This document shows, piece by piece, positions 12,692 to 25,862 of a stretch of 64,000 bases of DNA. Within the stretch, counting starts at the first letter, position 1. Each line of letters opens with the position of its first letter. Below the pieces are notes generated by a model. The model saw only the letters and a list, made by a program, of their open reading frames with translations. It ran no database searches and had not been told where the DNA came from. This DNA comes from Synanceia verrucosa (taxonomy: Eukaryota > Chordata > Actinopteri > Perciformes > Synanceiidae): contig CM056565.1 of assembly GCA_029721515.1 (NCBI GenBank), positions 12,526,742-12,590,741 of the forward strand, in the 5' to 3' direction. Made by a program: the position numbers and the translations under genes.

Positions 12692-15600
12692 TTACCTTTC
12701 CTCACCACGGTCCTCTTCTAGCCAGGCCACTATTTTCCCTTCCCAGCCAGGAATGACTGCTCCATCCAGGAATACCTGCACACATACATTAAGGGTTTCA
12801 TGTAGGACTACTCTCTTATAACTATAATAACATGCCATTATGTATGTTGGGATGCATTCTGACGAGTGTGCACCATCTTTACTATTGTATGTCCTATTAT
12901 CTGTTGATTTCCAAGGCTTATCTTACCTCTTCTTTCACAGTGCCAAACTCAGGATCCAGGGCTTTGAAATGGTACCTGTAGTTTCCCTCTCGATCCACGG
13001 CTGCCTTAACGTCCTTTAGAGTAACCTCACCCAACCTGCACAAAGTGTACATAGAGAATCCCTCTTCTTGATAGCTTGTGACATTTTATATTTTGCATTT
13101 ATTTGATTTTCTACATATGCAGACTAGCCTAAATTTATGTGTTAGGGTTACCAGCATTACTGCTGGCTACTTCCTATGGTGTCTGTGGCCACAGTAAATT
13201 AAACACACACACCTCTTGGGTATATTGATCATGGAGGGTGTTGGGGATTTTCCAGTAAAATAAAGTATTTTAGTGGAGGCAGAGGAACCAGTGTGAGATT
13301 GATAATCATCTGTAATGAACAACAGAAACATAGTTAGTAAAAGCATAAATATTCTGTGTATTCAGGGAGGTAGATGGCAATGCAGCTTACTTGTGTAAGG
13401 CCAGGTGTCAGAATCTGAATGCTGGCCTTTGTGTCTTGGAGATTTCCCCCTTCCCTACGTATTAATAACAATTTTAAGTCAACATTTTGCCAAAAGGAAC
13501 AAGAGCTAACATGATTTGACAGAATAAATAAATGGTTTTCACTCATCAAATAGTCATATCTTGGTAAAAAGTCTGATGATATTTTAAAAAGTAGGTGGGT
13601 TATGCTTGTAGTCATACCCTGTGTGTATGCAAAGTATGGAGCCTGTCAATGAGTGACACTATGCCCTGCTCCAGGGTGTCCAGGGTGTGGTGCTGTGGGT
13701 CATGATCTCTGAAGTTGTTCCTCAAACTCCGAAGTGAATCTCTCAGCAGCTGAACCTCCTCCGCCTGCTATAAGAGCATAAACACAAAAACCCTGCTAGA
13801 AAGGCCTGTTTTAGGCCTTATAAAATGTTATTTTCAAAGAAATTGTAAGAGAATATGTATACAACCATGGGCTACTTTGAGAGCAAAATATAAATAGGCT
13901 CACTGGCTACAGTGCTGTATAAATAGAAACAGTACTTACATCTGACACAGAGGGAGCTGGATTCCCAGAGTAAGAAAACCCATTGTTTTCTGTGCCACTG
14001 GGAATCTGTGTAAAAGAAAAGGTGTGAGGTGCGTAATATACATCTGAATTCATGACTGGCTGGTGCAGACTGAATATGAAACCTACAACTCAAAACTCAA
14101 GGATACTAATACTACCTGCATGCTGTTTTTATGCTCCAACTCTCTTTGCAGTTCGCTCTGCTAAAGAGAAACACAATCACACACACATAAACCTACTGGA
14201 TCCTAAGAGTAAATTTACAAATTCCTCTTGTATCAAAGTACGTTTTAGTATTAATTTGCTGAAATGCACTCATGCAAAACAAGTCCAAGACTGTGAAGAA
14301 GATTTATAAAGTGAGTTAATCAATCAATTTCTGGTCAGAGTCACACAGTGTGAAGCCAGAAAGAAGCTTTTGCGTCCAGTGTAGCTTGTTAAATGTCCCT
14401 AAAATAAATCCTAAAACTGGCTCACACACCTGCTTTTTTTTACTTTCTTCAAGCTTGTGTTTGAGTTGCTGCAGCAATTTGTCCTTCTGTCCGATCTCCT
14501 TCTGCACCAAGCCAACAAAAGAGAAAAGGCAAAGTTCATCATTTGGTACAAACTCAATAAACAGATGTTGTGTAACATAAAGTCAGGGCGAAGATACAAA
14601 TAAACCATTAAAAGAGGGTTTGGTGTAACTCACCTTGCTTTCACACCACAGTCTGTTACATTCTTCCAGCTTCCACCGTAGCTCGGCCTATAACACACAG
14701 CATCTATTGGAAATCTACTACTGAAAACACATTTTTAACATAAAGGCTTGAAGATTTTACATTCACTTTAACAAAATTAAACAGCTAGATTGATAGGTTT
14801 TGTACATTCTGATTATTGAGTTCATCCTTCGTCATGCTGGCTCTGAGAAGCTCTTGCTTCATCTGCAGTATTGAAGCCTCCTGACTGCACAGTCTCTGCT
14901 GCTGGGAATCCTGCACATTCACAAACCAATAGAGTCAACACCAGAATTACAGTCAATTGGGTAACAACGTAAATAACTGCAGAGCAGGCTTTGTCTTACT
15001 TTAACTCCCTGCAGGTTTCTCATGTCCTGCTTACAGCGCAGCAGTTCCCTCTGAAGCAAATGGCAAACAACACACTCTTAATTCAATATTAATCACAGTG
15101 TATAGTCCAGGAGTGTATTCTCTCTTAAATAAGACATGTGAATTTTGTCCTAACAATAGGAAAAAAAGGACATATTGACGATGGTACAATTATTTACCTT
15201 TAGCTCCTGAGCCTCCTCCATGCTCTGATCCAAATGGCTGCGAATGACGACCTGCAAAGACAGAGAGTAAAGAGGGATGCGTGTCAGAGGACTACAAAAC
15301 CAAGAAGGTTAACTGATACCCGTGCCTCCCTCCCACACACACTCACACAAACCCATAGTGAAAAGACAGAAATGTGATCTGTGTTAAACACAAAGAGCTG
15401 GTGGAAAAAATGTGTGGCACAGAATAGTGAGAGAGCAGAGAGAAGGTAGAAAAAAGAAATGAAGAGATCATGACTAAAAGGAGAGACTCTCACTACCAGT
15501 TGCTGTTGAGCATTGCATTGGTCCAAAGTCAGAGTCACATCCTGCTCATCATCAGGCAGTGAACCATGCAGTAGCAGGGCCTTAAAACACAAACATCAAC

Positions 15601-18600
15601 TTCTGTGAGGTCACTGTGTTCAGACATCTCTGACCAGTTAAAGCAGAAGCTGGTAGGTTCTCATAATAAGCATAGCCTAAAAATGTGGAATTCAAAGTGA
15701 CACAATACACCACCAGATCCCAACCCCTCTCCCCCTTCACACAGGTGCTATAACCAACCAGTAGCCAGTAGCAGAAACTAAAGCAACACAGAAATGATGT
15801 AACAATTGCAGCTTCCATTGTGTGTTGTGGCCCAGCTATGCCAGGACCTTGGTGTTTATGGTGCTTTCTCCCCATTTAGTCCATTTAAAGACAGTTCTCA
15901 AAAGCATCTGACGAGCTATTTCACTAAGCATACAAACATAAGCAAAATTAAGTCAGTCAATAAATCCTAATGGTAGTACTGGCATCCATAATTTGCACGT
16001 TTTACATCCAATATCTTCAAAGAAAATACGTTCCCTCTAAAAAAACAACTCTCTATTTATACACAGAACCAAACCTCAATATAAATGTACCTGTAATGTA
16101 GACACAATTTTACGTGTCTCCTGCACCTCCTTCTCCAAAGATTCACTGAGACAATCCTCCAGTGGTGTCTCTGCTACAACATGGGATGACTCAGCTGCAA
16201 AAAAGTGTTATCACATGTCCAGCAATAGATGAGGTTTACAAACCAAATGATGCTGGTTTATACCGGGACAGAACTCACCACAGCTCTCTTGTGTTTGTTG
16301 GTCTTGCTGTCTGCCTGAGTGGCTGTTGGTTAGAGCTCTTGGAGATGACAACGGACTGACGGAGTCGAGGCTCGAGGGGAAACAAAACACAGATTAATCA
16401 ACTTATTCCTGAAAAGCATGGGGGTGCATGGTAATATGCACCCCCATGCTGTTTTAAGGATTGTCTCGTGGCACAGATCTGGGGAAGGGTACAGAAAAGT
16501 TCCTGCTGTTGAAGGTCCCTTTGAATATCCCAGGTGCCATGATAAAGAGATAATCAGTGTTATTTACTTTGCCTAATATTATGCCTGACCGGTACACTCT
16601 CAATAATGACAGGAAACAAAGACATTCACAAACTCAAAATTACTGTCTTCATAAACAATATATTAAAATAAACGGTGAATCATACATTGTCTTTTTGACA
16701 GTTTTTTGCAAGTAATGCTCCTTTTGTTGAAATTCAGACTTTCATTTGGACAGAGGGGCCCGTAGGAGAGGAGACAAAACAACATGTATTTTCTATAATC
16801 CTTTCAAACGCAAGTGAAATAATCCTGATGTCCTCATTCAAATCAAAGTAGAATTATAAAATGAAAAGAAGCACTGACTCACACACACTTGCACAAGAAC
16901 CCAGTCTCTTACCATTTAATCTGCGTCCCCCCCATAGTGGGTTAAACTGGTCATGATACTTCCAATGAGCCTAAATTCCACTCTGCAAGTGGGTTTCTGG
17001 CATCAGCATCTCAACAAACTCCTGACACTGTGATTCTCTCAACCCGCCCATTGCCCTCCAGTTCACTGGTGCTAGGTAACAACCAACAAAACAGACACTG
17101 CTCGGCACCACTGACTTCATGAAGATACATATCTACGATCTTGTCGTGATCTGGAGAATCCCTGCCTCTCTAAATGAAACTGTATCACCTTTCTACCAAT
17201 AATCAGTGCATACACTATCCTTCTTTCTATCATTACAGACAGAAGCACACATGCCTGCTCTCATGGTGGTAAAAAGAGCACAACAGAGCAAAACTGGACA
17301 TGTGACTGGAGGATGATAAAGGCTGATTGTTTTTGTTTCTTCGATCATCTGCCTGTGGTTTGCAAAGATGTCTATGAAGTATCACACACACGGGAGGGTG
17401 AAGTTTGGTGTACTGAAGTCATATGCTCTGTCAGGCAGTGAAACACACATATAAACTAAAGAATGAATTCTACTGTTCCTGAAGTGTGGAAGATACAAAA
17501 CGACATGTCTTACATGACACATAAAACTACATTAATAACAAGTTTGTTCTCTCACAAACACTTCTTGAGTTATACAGTCAATGATATTAACATGTTGAGC
17601 AAAAAAGTAAAAAAAATTAACTAATAGGATAGTTATAGCACACACCCTAAGGCAATTGAACTGCAATGAGCTCCTTGATGAATTTACGTCAATGATGCCT
17701 TTGGTAAAGTTTTCTGTATCACAGCCCTAGTTGTTCCGGTCTCATAGTTAAGGCAATATAAAACACATACATTTTCTAGTGACCTTTTTAAATATAAACT
17801 GCTAATTTCATAAACTTGATACATGATTGTTAAGTTATTATGAGAAGCAGTTTACCTGCTAGTCTGGAGATTATCGGGCATATCCGGAGCTCCTCGTTCA
17901 TATTGTTCAACCAGTGCCCGAACACACACATTCTTCTCCACATCCAACCCCAAGCCACTAAGAGATGACAGACAAAGGAGAAGTCATTTTTCTACAAGTA
18001 AGAACTAGCACATTTATTTATATTATTTACTTTGCAGGTCTGTGTTCGTCCACCAGAGGACAGCAAAGAATACACATAGCTACCAAAAAAAACATTTCTG
18101 TGGTTGAGAACATTTGGATACGATAGAAAGACATTGATAGGAGTTTGTGTCTGTGTTTATGTTTATTGCTGCCAGAATACCTGTGGAAATTTGTGGTGCG
18201 TGACGGTTGCGAGGCATCATGTCGTGCTGATGCCAGCGTAGCAGCAGCACCGTGTGCTAGTGCAACAGTGGAGAGGGGGTTGTGGCTGGCAGGGCCTTTT
18301 TTCAATCCCCTCCCATTTGCAGATGCAGCCCTGTGATTGGCTGAGGGTTTGAAGTGTGCCGCCAATGCCAGAATTATCCTCATGACAGATTTGAGATTAC
18401 CATCGACAATATCTGTGGACAGAAAGGGAGCATATGTCCCTCAGTAGTGATCTAGATATTTACAGTATTTGCAACATATTAAGATGAGGTGCCAAGTGTC
18501 CAGCTTTATTATGAAGAATATATGGCGAAACAAAGTTAGAAAAAACACAATCGCTGTTTCTCTTCCACATGAGAAAATCTGTATGTGTAGGAACACTGGC

Positions 18601-20357
18601 ATTTACCTCTTGCTGATATGTATGGCATGCGTATGTGTCTGGAGGAAATGAACTGCAAGACTTGTTCCACATTCTTCTGGCTCTCATCTTTAGTTTGTGG
18701 AGCATCAAAGACTCCATCCAGCTTTTCTCCAGCTGCCAATGTGAATGAGATTTGAGAGATAAGGAAAAAAAAATAATTGTTTAAAAATCAATGAGGTTTA
18801 CACAGGTTTGACATTTTCATCAGTACCAAAATGGCATGTATGCAGTGCAATTTAGGGAAAAAAAACACTTTTGGAGCAATAATTTCCCCAAAGTTTGTCA
18901 TTCTGTATGCAAGCTTGTGTGAGACACGATGTCATAGTTAGCACCACTGCAGACAGTATTTATCTGAAATGGAAGGGCTTCAGTAAAGGGTTAAAATGCA
19001 GAAGAACCCAGAAACACCTAATGCCTGTAAATTGGTGTTGTATATCATGCTAAGCTTTGTAGTATTTTCATTTTAATTAATGCATTTAACAAGAAGAGAG
19101 AAGATAATCTTTGTTTGCAGAATTATGTGTTCTACTGTCCCCACTTTCATTTTCAGTTAATTAAATATTACAGCAGGTTACCACAGACATAGCCTACTTG
19201 TATCTGACATAATGTGATCAACATCAGCTTACTGTCCATGCCAAATCTTAGTTTATTTTTCCATTTAAGAAGTATTTTTGAAAGACAAGCAAGACAAGAC
19301 AAGACAAGGCAACCCTCACTTTATAACACTGTTAATGTGTGTAAATAAGAGCTTAGTGGTCAGTCTTTGTTCATGTACATACTGGTAGCAAATACAAATG
19401 AGCAGTGTATATGTGTGTGTAAATGTGTATCACCATATTTACCAACTATGTCTATGAGATGTGTAAGCACCACACCATCCTGGAGGTCATGTCTGAGGTT
19501 TGTGATAGGCTTCAGGCCTGGTTTCCTCCTCAACTGAGAGTTCACCCAGGAAACATAGGCTGCCAACTGCTGCTGCAAACCATCAATCACATACACACAA
19601 ATTCAATAAACCACAGAGCAACACACACACCCCGCTTAGAGTGGGGGCCAAAACAAGGCTAAGGCCATGCCATAACAAATGGGCTCCTTTGTTTATTATG
19701 TTGGGACAGCAGAGAGGGGGACAGGGAGTATGCAACTGTCCCACTGCCTATTATTTTTTCTTTTCTTATGAAGGCAAATCATATAATTTGGGGTTCAGTG
19801 CAGAGTTTAATGGTTCAGCCATTTTCCCGTTTTTGCATCTTTACCGGCCTGGTTCAATCACGTGACAGCCCGTCGTCTGGGATACAACAAAAAAACGCAC
19901 CATAGTTTGAACACAACAGACAAAAGAAAAAACAAACATTTACTCTAAAATAAGAAGCTATTTCGTTTAAGACTTTTCTGCTAAACCCATACCAAAGCTA
20001 ACATTACACAGTAATCTTATTTCCTGACAACCATTACATTTTTAACGTCACTGCGGTCGTTTACGCCGACTACTGAATTGCTGAATTGCTTTTTCGTCCT
20101 AACCGCACATAATTAACGTCGACATTAACTTGAACAAACTGTAGAAAGTAGTAATGACGACCTTAAGTTATGGCATGTTATTTTTAGGTTGTCAAACTGT
20201 CAGACGGTTAGCAATTTTAACTGGCTTCCGCTTGCTAAATTGTGGCTAACCAAACGTGTGAACATCGACCTTAACTCGTAGCGCAGAACGTTACCTCATT
20301 AAAGCCCCCATGAAGAACCTCGTCCAGCAAACTTCCTCTAGAAAGCGAGGCAATCAT
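12692..20357 (-). CDS. dixdc1: dixin, DIX-domain-containing protein 1
   Basis: Wnt-pathway scaffold whose DIX domain polymerises with Dishevelled and Axin; the CH domain suggests actin association. Twenty phase-consistent exons: 20295-20357, 19443-19572, 18607-18732, 18181-18412, 17856-17957, 16279-16370, 16091-16194, 15497-15580, 15198-15251, 15000-15050, 14806-14910, 14634-14687, 14430-14501, 14116-14160, 13940-14005, 13618-13764, 13391-13454, 13213-13309, 12927-13035, 12692-12775; 626 residues, a little shorter than human (about 680). A CH domain lies at about 22-130 (QQLAAYVSWVNSQL, DGVVLTHLID), Glu/Gln/Leu-rich coiled coil at about 250-430, and the DIX domain at about 543-626 (TKILYFTGK, YRYHFKALDPEFG, GWEGKIVAWLEE). 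The start follows the 21-residue first exon, matching the long vertebrate isoform. The exon 6 acceptor (16371) has a weak pyrimidine tract and is the least certain. A short uORF overlaps the start codon. Confidence 0.94.
16415..16450. repeat. perfect 15-bp inverted repeat with 6-base loop
   Basis: Arms 16415-16429 and 16436-16450 are exact reverse complements (left arm AGCATGGGGGTGCAT) around a GGTAAT loop. It lies in dixdc1 intron 5, which otherwise holds nothing recognised over about 1.5 kb. Confidence 0.85.
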
Positions 20358-20377
20358 CTTTTCACTCGAACCCCCAT
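20354..20377 (-). promoter_or_regulatory. upstream ORF overlapping the dixdc1 start codon
   Basis: An ATG at 20377 opens a 7-codon frame whose TGA (20356-20354) overlaps the dixdc1 ATG (20357-20355) as ATGA. If the transcript starts upstream, ribosomes would finish the uORF exactly at the main start. Position is seen; regulatory effect is inferred. Confidence 0.5.
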
Positions 20378-20600
20378 TTAAGCTAACTTAGCTAGCTGGC
20401 TAGCTTCACCGGCTCTCCTACAGCTCGTCTGAAACAGCGGACAGACGCGGTTACGAGCTGCTGCTGTCCTCCAGCAAACGTCAACAGACCAACGCAGTTG
20501 AGGGATGGCTAGACAGACAGCTACCGTTACTCTGACTGAGACCCGTGTCAAGTCTCCGAACCACAGACACAGAGGACTTCCGGTTGAAGATTTAAAAATA
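20360..20600 (-). promoter_or_regulatory. dixdc1 5' UTR / promoter region
   Basis: GC-richer interval upstream of the dixdc1 ATG, with an ETS-type core CCGGAAGT on minus at 20583-20576. No TATA box is obvious. The transcription start is not determined. Confidence 0.35.
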
Positions 20601-20721
20601 AAATTTTATTTGAAGAAAATTTCCGGAATTCACACGTCAGTTTACAAAACACCTTTACCTGCACAAAAAATAAAGAGAGACTACACAACAGGCCTCAAGT
20701 AATTATAGAAGACTAGATATT

Positions 20722-21010
20722 GGGAAGGACAGTGGTGCAGTGGTTAGCACTGTCACCTCACAGCCTGCTTTTCTTGTTGCTTCATTGGGTTTTCTGGTGG
20801 AGTTTGCATGTTCTCCCCATGTACTCCGGCTTCCTCCCACCATCCAAAAACATGCATGGGGATTAGGTTAATTGGCTAATTTAAATTGACTGTAGGTGTG
20901 AGTGGTTGTCTGTCTCCATGTGACCTGCGATGAGGTGGACTTGTCCAGGGTGTACCCTATGATAGACAGCTGGGATAGGCTCCAACCCCCCCGTAGAAAA
21001 TGGATGGATA
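20722..21010 (+). repeat. dispersed tRNA-like (SINE-like) repeat
   Basis: Starts GGGAAGGACAGTGGTGCAG, keeps the GTGGTTAGCACTGTC A-box-like segment, the TCCTCCCACCATCCAAAAAC middle and the GGGATAGGCTCCA...GGATGGAT tail. Same family as the copies at 5331, 27527 and 61447. Confidence 0.75.
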
Positions 21011-21389
21011 TTGGGAAAACAAGGTGTCATTCTTATACTTGCCATACATTTGATTTCCAAAGAGAAAGAGTTGGTGGAATTAACAAACAAACAATCAACA
21101 ATATAAAAGGTCGTTGATCTAAAGGCTCGACCTCGGACCTGGAGGTTGGAATAAACTGGTTTGTGACTGATCAGGATGGCGACTCAGGTAGACGATGAAG
21201 AGGAAGGTAATATGGATTTTGGCAGATGGACGGCAGTTTCTAGTGGGTGAGGGAGAGGAAGAAACAGGATTTAAAGTAATTCTGAAATTTAGAAAGGAAG
21301 ATGAAGAGATTACAGTAGCCTCAGTCTGATTACACTGAGTACGGAACTGAGAAAGAAGCTAGGAGAGGTGGAGATGACTAAAACCTTAA

Positions 21390-22888
21390 CCCTTTATAGG
21401 GCACTCATTGAAATACTTTTAAATTAAAAAATTCAACCTTAGATTGTTATTGGAGGCCATAGCAAGAGTTGAGTTTTGTTGTAACATTTTCAAAAATTTT
21501 CAATGTCTTAGAGACAATCAAAGTCAACAAAGTTACCGTTTTTGGTTCCTTGCCCTAAAGTGGGAAAATAAAATTCAGTGTACATGTAAAATACATAACA
21601 AAAACACCTTTAAGGTGAAAGGAACATGTATGTTTCACATTAGAACATCACTTTTAGAACGTGTTGATACAAATTACTTTCAAATTAAATAACATTATAC
21701 ATTGTATACCACAGTATAGCATGCACAGTACAACCTTATGTACAGTATAGCTTTCATAGTATAACATTGAAAACTGTACAGCAGTATAACTTTAGACACC
21801 ATTAGGACAGTCTATTCATGGTACCAAATGAAGCAGTTGCACTCATTGTTCATGCAAAAGTGGACCTTGCAGACCACATTTGATCTGAAAATGTTACCTT
21901 TCCTGCTGCAGTACTTGCAGGTCTGGATTTTAGCTTGTACAGGGGCATGGAAGAGGGACAGGTCAAATCGCATAGCCTCATTGGTGTGTGGCTCCTGTGT
22001 CCGGACAGGCTGAGGGCCATCAGCATGGTGGTCAGGCTTTCAACATATGAAGATTAGCTTCTTCTGGAGCAAGATTTGGCAGACTGGGGCGGAGTGCCGG
22101 TATTCGAGAAGGGCTGTGTTGTTCAGGTCAACTTTCAGCCAGGTGGTTGGCCTGGGTGCCGACTTACTAGATTTCCGTGGCCTCTGAGCTTGTACTGCTG
22201 GCTGCACACATCATCATCGTCATCCTCACTGTAACTGTACTGGAGCACCTTCACTACAGGCTGGATCCATTTCCTTTGGTCACTTGTACCTGGAACATCC
22301 TGGTTGTGGGGGATTGGACAAAATTAGGTTCTGCCACATCATCATCTTCCTCCTCCTCCTCATCATCACTGATGGCAGGGTGGGCTGGCATGACAACACT
22401 CTTCCTCCTCTTGGTATAAAACATCCAGACAGACATTGCCTAAACATTTCACACAATATAACAGCAGTTCAAAGGTCACAAAGTGACAAAAAAATCACTA
22501 ATTTTCAAAATTTATAGATTTCATGCCGTAATTTCACTCATTTCCCTAGGTCCCCCACAAACAACACGTCATCACTAAGCACAACTGTTCAACTATAAAT
22601 TGTGTGAGTTTCATAAACGTACCATGGTTAGTTTAGAAGTTTTGTGGAGTCTTTGAGTTGAGCCACTTCTGCATCTTTTTCCGACTTCCGTGGAAACAGA
22701 AAGTTAAATGGACTCCAGGTCTCTGCTGATTGGTCGTATGCAACAATCATGTGATCTGTGATGTTGGGTGATCTCTTTTGATTGGCTGAGTGAGGACCAC
22801 TTGGTTATTGACCTCACGAAGGTACAGCAGCGTGGCCATTGAAAAGGGGACAGAAATTACCAAAAACAGTCACTTGTCCTATAAAGGG
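21390..22888 (-). mobile_element. piggyBac-like element, internally deleted
   Basis: The left end is TTAA (21386-21389) followed by CCCTTTATAGGGCA; the right end is the inverted copy CCCTTTATAGGACA read from 22888. On minus, 22436-22150 encodes an acidic N-terminal segment (SDDEEEEEDDD) and 22030-21790 encodes a Cys-rich C-terminus (CKYCSRKG, VCKVHFC, CFIWYHE, stop), the zinc-finger-like tail of piggyBac transposases. The catalytic core is absent, so the element is not autonomous. It splits the ORF1 of the LINE: the codons for MTKTL end at TTAA and the frame resumes after 22888. Confidence 0.8.
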
Positions 22889-22994
22889 ATGGGAATCTGT
22901 TGATGATATGCAAAATGAAGGAACAGAAGAACAAAGCGCTACAAATATAAATCATTTGTAAGAAAGTGATACTTGAAAGGAGGGCGCTAACAGG

Positions 22995-23738
22995 GTGGTA
23001 AAGGGAGTGATAACAGGGATTCCTGTTGAGGAGGACCTGGACAAACTAAAACGGAGCATTTCTGGGGACAAAGTGAGCAGAGCAAAGAGACTACAGAGAA
23101 CAGGAGAAAGGGTGGATAGTCTGTCTGTTCTGCTGGAGTTTCAGGACACTGTACTCCCAGAAACAGTGAAAGTGCTATCCAGTTAGGCCCTATATCCCTC
23201 CCCCACTTGTTTTAAGTGTCAGAGGTATGGGCATATAGCAGCAGCCTGCAGAGGCAAACAGAGGTGTCCCAAATGTGGAGGGGAGCACAGGATAGAGGAG
23301 TGCAAACCTGATGGACAGGAGAAATGTTGTCACCGCAGTGCACAACACTGGGTGGCATAAGGTCAGTGTGATGTCAGGAAGAGGGCAGTGGAAATAGAGC
23401 AGGTGAAAGCAACGAACAAGATCAGCTATGCAGAGCTAGTGAAGAGGGTAGACAGTCTAAAGGGAAAGAGTGTAACAGGAAAAAATAATCAGGTCCAAAG
23501 AGCAGAGGAAGAGCAAACAGAGGAAGCTAACACAGCAGTGGCAGTAGATAAACTGCTTCTCTTCATGGCCTATGTTATTAACTGTACCGACCAAGTCAAA
23601 CACAAAACAGAAAAGATCAAGATAATTGTGAGGGGAGCAGAGAAGTTTTTGGGGATGAAAAATGTGTCCTGGGAGCAGATTACAAAAAGCCTTGAGGCAG
23701 ATGGGAGAGTGGGGAGCTCAGGTGAAAAAGGACCCTGA
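22995..23738 (+). pseudogene. LINE ORF1 remnant, gag-like with CCHC knuckles
   Basis: The frame begins within 'KGVITGIPVEEDLDKLK', stops at 23185, and re-reads in a zinc-knuckle block (CFKCQRYGHIAAAC, then CPKCGGEHRIEEC) near 23208-23310. After another stop it continues from 23388 as a Lys/Glu-rich C-terminus ending at 23738. CCHC spacing (C-X2-C-X4-H-X4-C) is intact in the first knuckle. It would bind RNA in the retrotransposon particle; here it is broken by stops. Confidence 0.75.
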
Positions 23739-23749
23739 TCATTTTACAG

Positions 23750-25360
23750 TAGAACGCTAGAAGCCTGATAGCAAATGGTCAAGAATTTAAAGAATTCATT
23801 AAGGAAATAAAAAAGAAACCAGATATCATGTGTATTCAAGAAACCTGGCTCAAACCATCACTGGACTTTGTAATAAAAAGCTATGATAGTGTCCGCAGAG
23901 ATAGAGGTGAGGGCAGTGGAGGAGGGTGTGCAACGTTTGTCAAACAAGGGATACAGGACAGAGTGATGGGAAAAGGATCAGAGCTATAATGTAGTGTAAT
24001 GTAATAAATGAAATCTGGACAAAAGAAGGAAACATTAAAATTGTTAACTTTTACAATCCATGCAGTAGACTGACAATTGAGACACTGTTACAGGATGATG
24101 AGGACATAGATGACCCATTAAACCAACCATTTACAAAGGCAGAACTGAACCGTGCACTAAAGAAAGTTGACAGCACCAGGAAAGGACAAGATTTGCTTCA
24201 TAATGTTAAAACATCTCAGTGAATCAGCCAAGGACATTTTATTTGAATTATATAACAAAGTTTGGGAAGGGGGAGAATTACCACAGAGCTGGAAGTAAGT
24301 CATTGTAGTTTCAATACGCAAACCAGGAAAAGACAGTACAAACCCAGGGAATTGTCGGCCAACTGCATTATCATCTAATATCTGTAAAATAATGGAGAGA
24401 ATGATAAATGACAGGCTAACATATTACACAGAAAGTAAAGGCTATATATCTAAATATCAGAGTGGCTTTAGGAGAGGGAGAAACACCATGGATCCTGCTG
24501 TATGTCTAGAGCATGAGGTCAGAAAAACACAGGCAAACAGAGAAAGTGTGGTAGCTGTGTTTTTTGATGTAGAGAAGGCCAATGATATGATGTGGAGGGA
24601 GGGACTATTAATCAAACTCAAATGTATAGATGATTAGAGATTTTTTAACAGGCAGATTCATCCAGGTGAGAGTAGGGAAGAATTACTCTGGGAAATTTGC
24701 CACAGAAAATGGAACACGAGGGACACACAAGGGAGCAAAATCAGTCTGTTATTGTTCAGCCTTATGATAAATGATGTATTTACAGGTATAGAAAATGAGA
24801 TGGGGGTGTCACTCTTTGCGGATGATAGGGCAATTTGGAAGAGGGGAAGTAATATGCAATTAATTATATTAATTATAAAGAAAGTTCAGTGTGCCATCAC
24901 TAAAATAGAGGAGTGGTCATATAAGTGGGGTTTTAAATTCTCAGTCAATAAGGCAATGTTTTTCACAAGGAAAAGAATTAGCAGCACGGTGAAATTAAAA
25001 TTGTATAATCAAGAATTGGAGAGAGTGAAATACTATAAATACTTGGGGATTTGGTTTGATGGAAGAATTACGTTGGTTGTACATATTTAGAAGGTGGAGG
25101 ATAAATGTAAGAAAGTATTGAATGTGATGAGATGTTTGGTGCGGAGTGAATGGGGTGCAGACAGGAGGGCACTAAAAGCCATATACTGTGGGCTGATCAG
25201 ATCAGTGTTGGACTATGGGAGTGTGGTATACGGATCAGCAGCAGGCACATCTCTGAAAAGGCTAGACAATATTCAATATCAGGCACTGAGGATATGCACA
25301 GGAGCACTGAAAACATTTCCGACAGCAGCACTACAGGTAGAGATGGGGAGATGCCATTAG
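23750..25360 (+). pseudogene. LINE ORF2 remnant: endonuclease start and reverse transcriptase
   Basis: An AP-endonuclease N-terminus is visible (IQETWLKPSLDF near 23835), then a stop-ridden gap, then RT segments: YQSGFRRGRNTMD near 24457, VVAVFFDVEKA near 24550, and the active-site box FADD (24815-24826, in place of the usual YADD). The thumb region runs to about 25360 in another frame (CGLIRSVLDYGSVVYGSA). Several frameshifts and in-frame stops (e.g. 24635, 25088) make it non-functional. Confidence 0.85.
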
Positions 25361-25862
25361 ACATGAGGAGGCTGCAACTTTCAACAACTTCTTGGGTTAA
25401 TTTACAGGGGTGCAGTCAAGAGCATCCAACACAACTCACTTTAAAACCGTGTTGGGAAAAGGAGAGAAGGGACAACAAAAGCTTTGGCTGGTCAAGTACG
25501 CAGAAAGCAACAGAACTGGGAAAAGCAACTAAACAACTAAACATCAGTCCAACAGTACCGTTACCAGTTATACCACCCTGCATACTTCCAAATGCCACAG
25601 TTGATCTCACATTATTAGAAAAGAAAAACAAGAATAGAGGACTCATTTATAACCCACAGTTAGTACAGACAACACATTGAGGACTGTACCAGCTACATCC
25701 AGATTTATACAGATGCCTCAAAGAGCTCAGATAAGATAAGATCTTTTATTGTCACAGTGGGGAGATGGATCAGTGGGGAAGTGCCAGTTTATGCTGGAGA
25801 AATGATTGCAATACTGTTGGCAGTACAGTGGGTTGAGGAGACAAGACTACTAAGAACAGTTA

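Noticed and set aside
25150..25680. 176-codon plus ORF
   Set aside because: Out-of-frame passage through the decayed LINE reverse transcriptase; the real RT similarity is in another frame.
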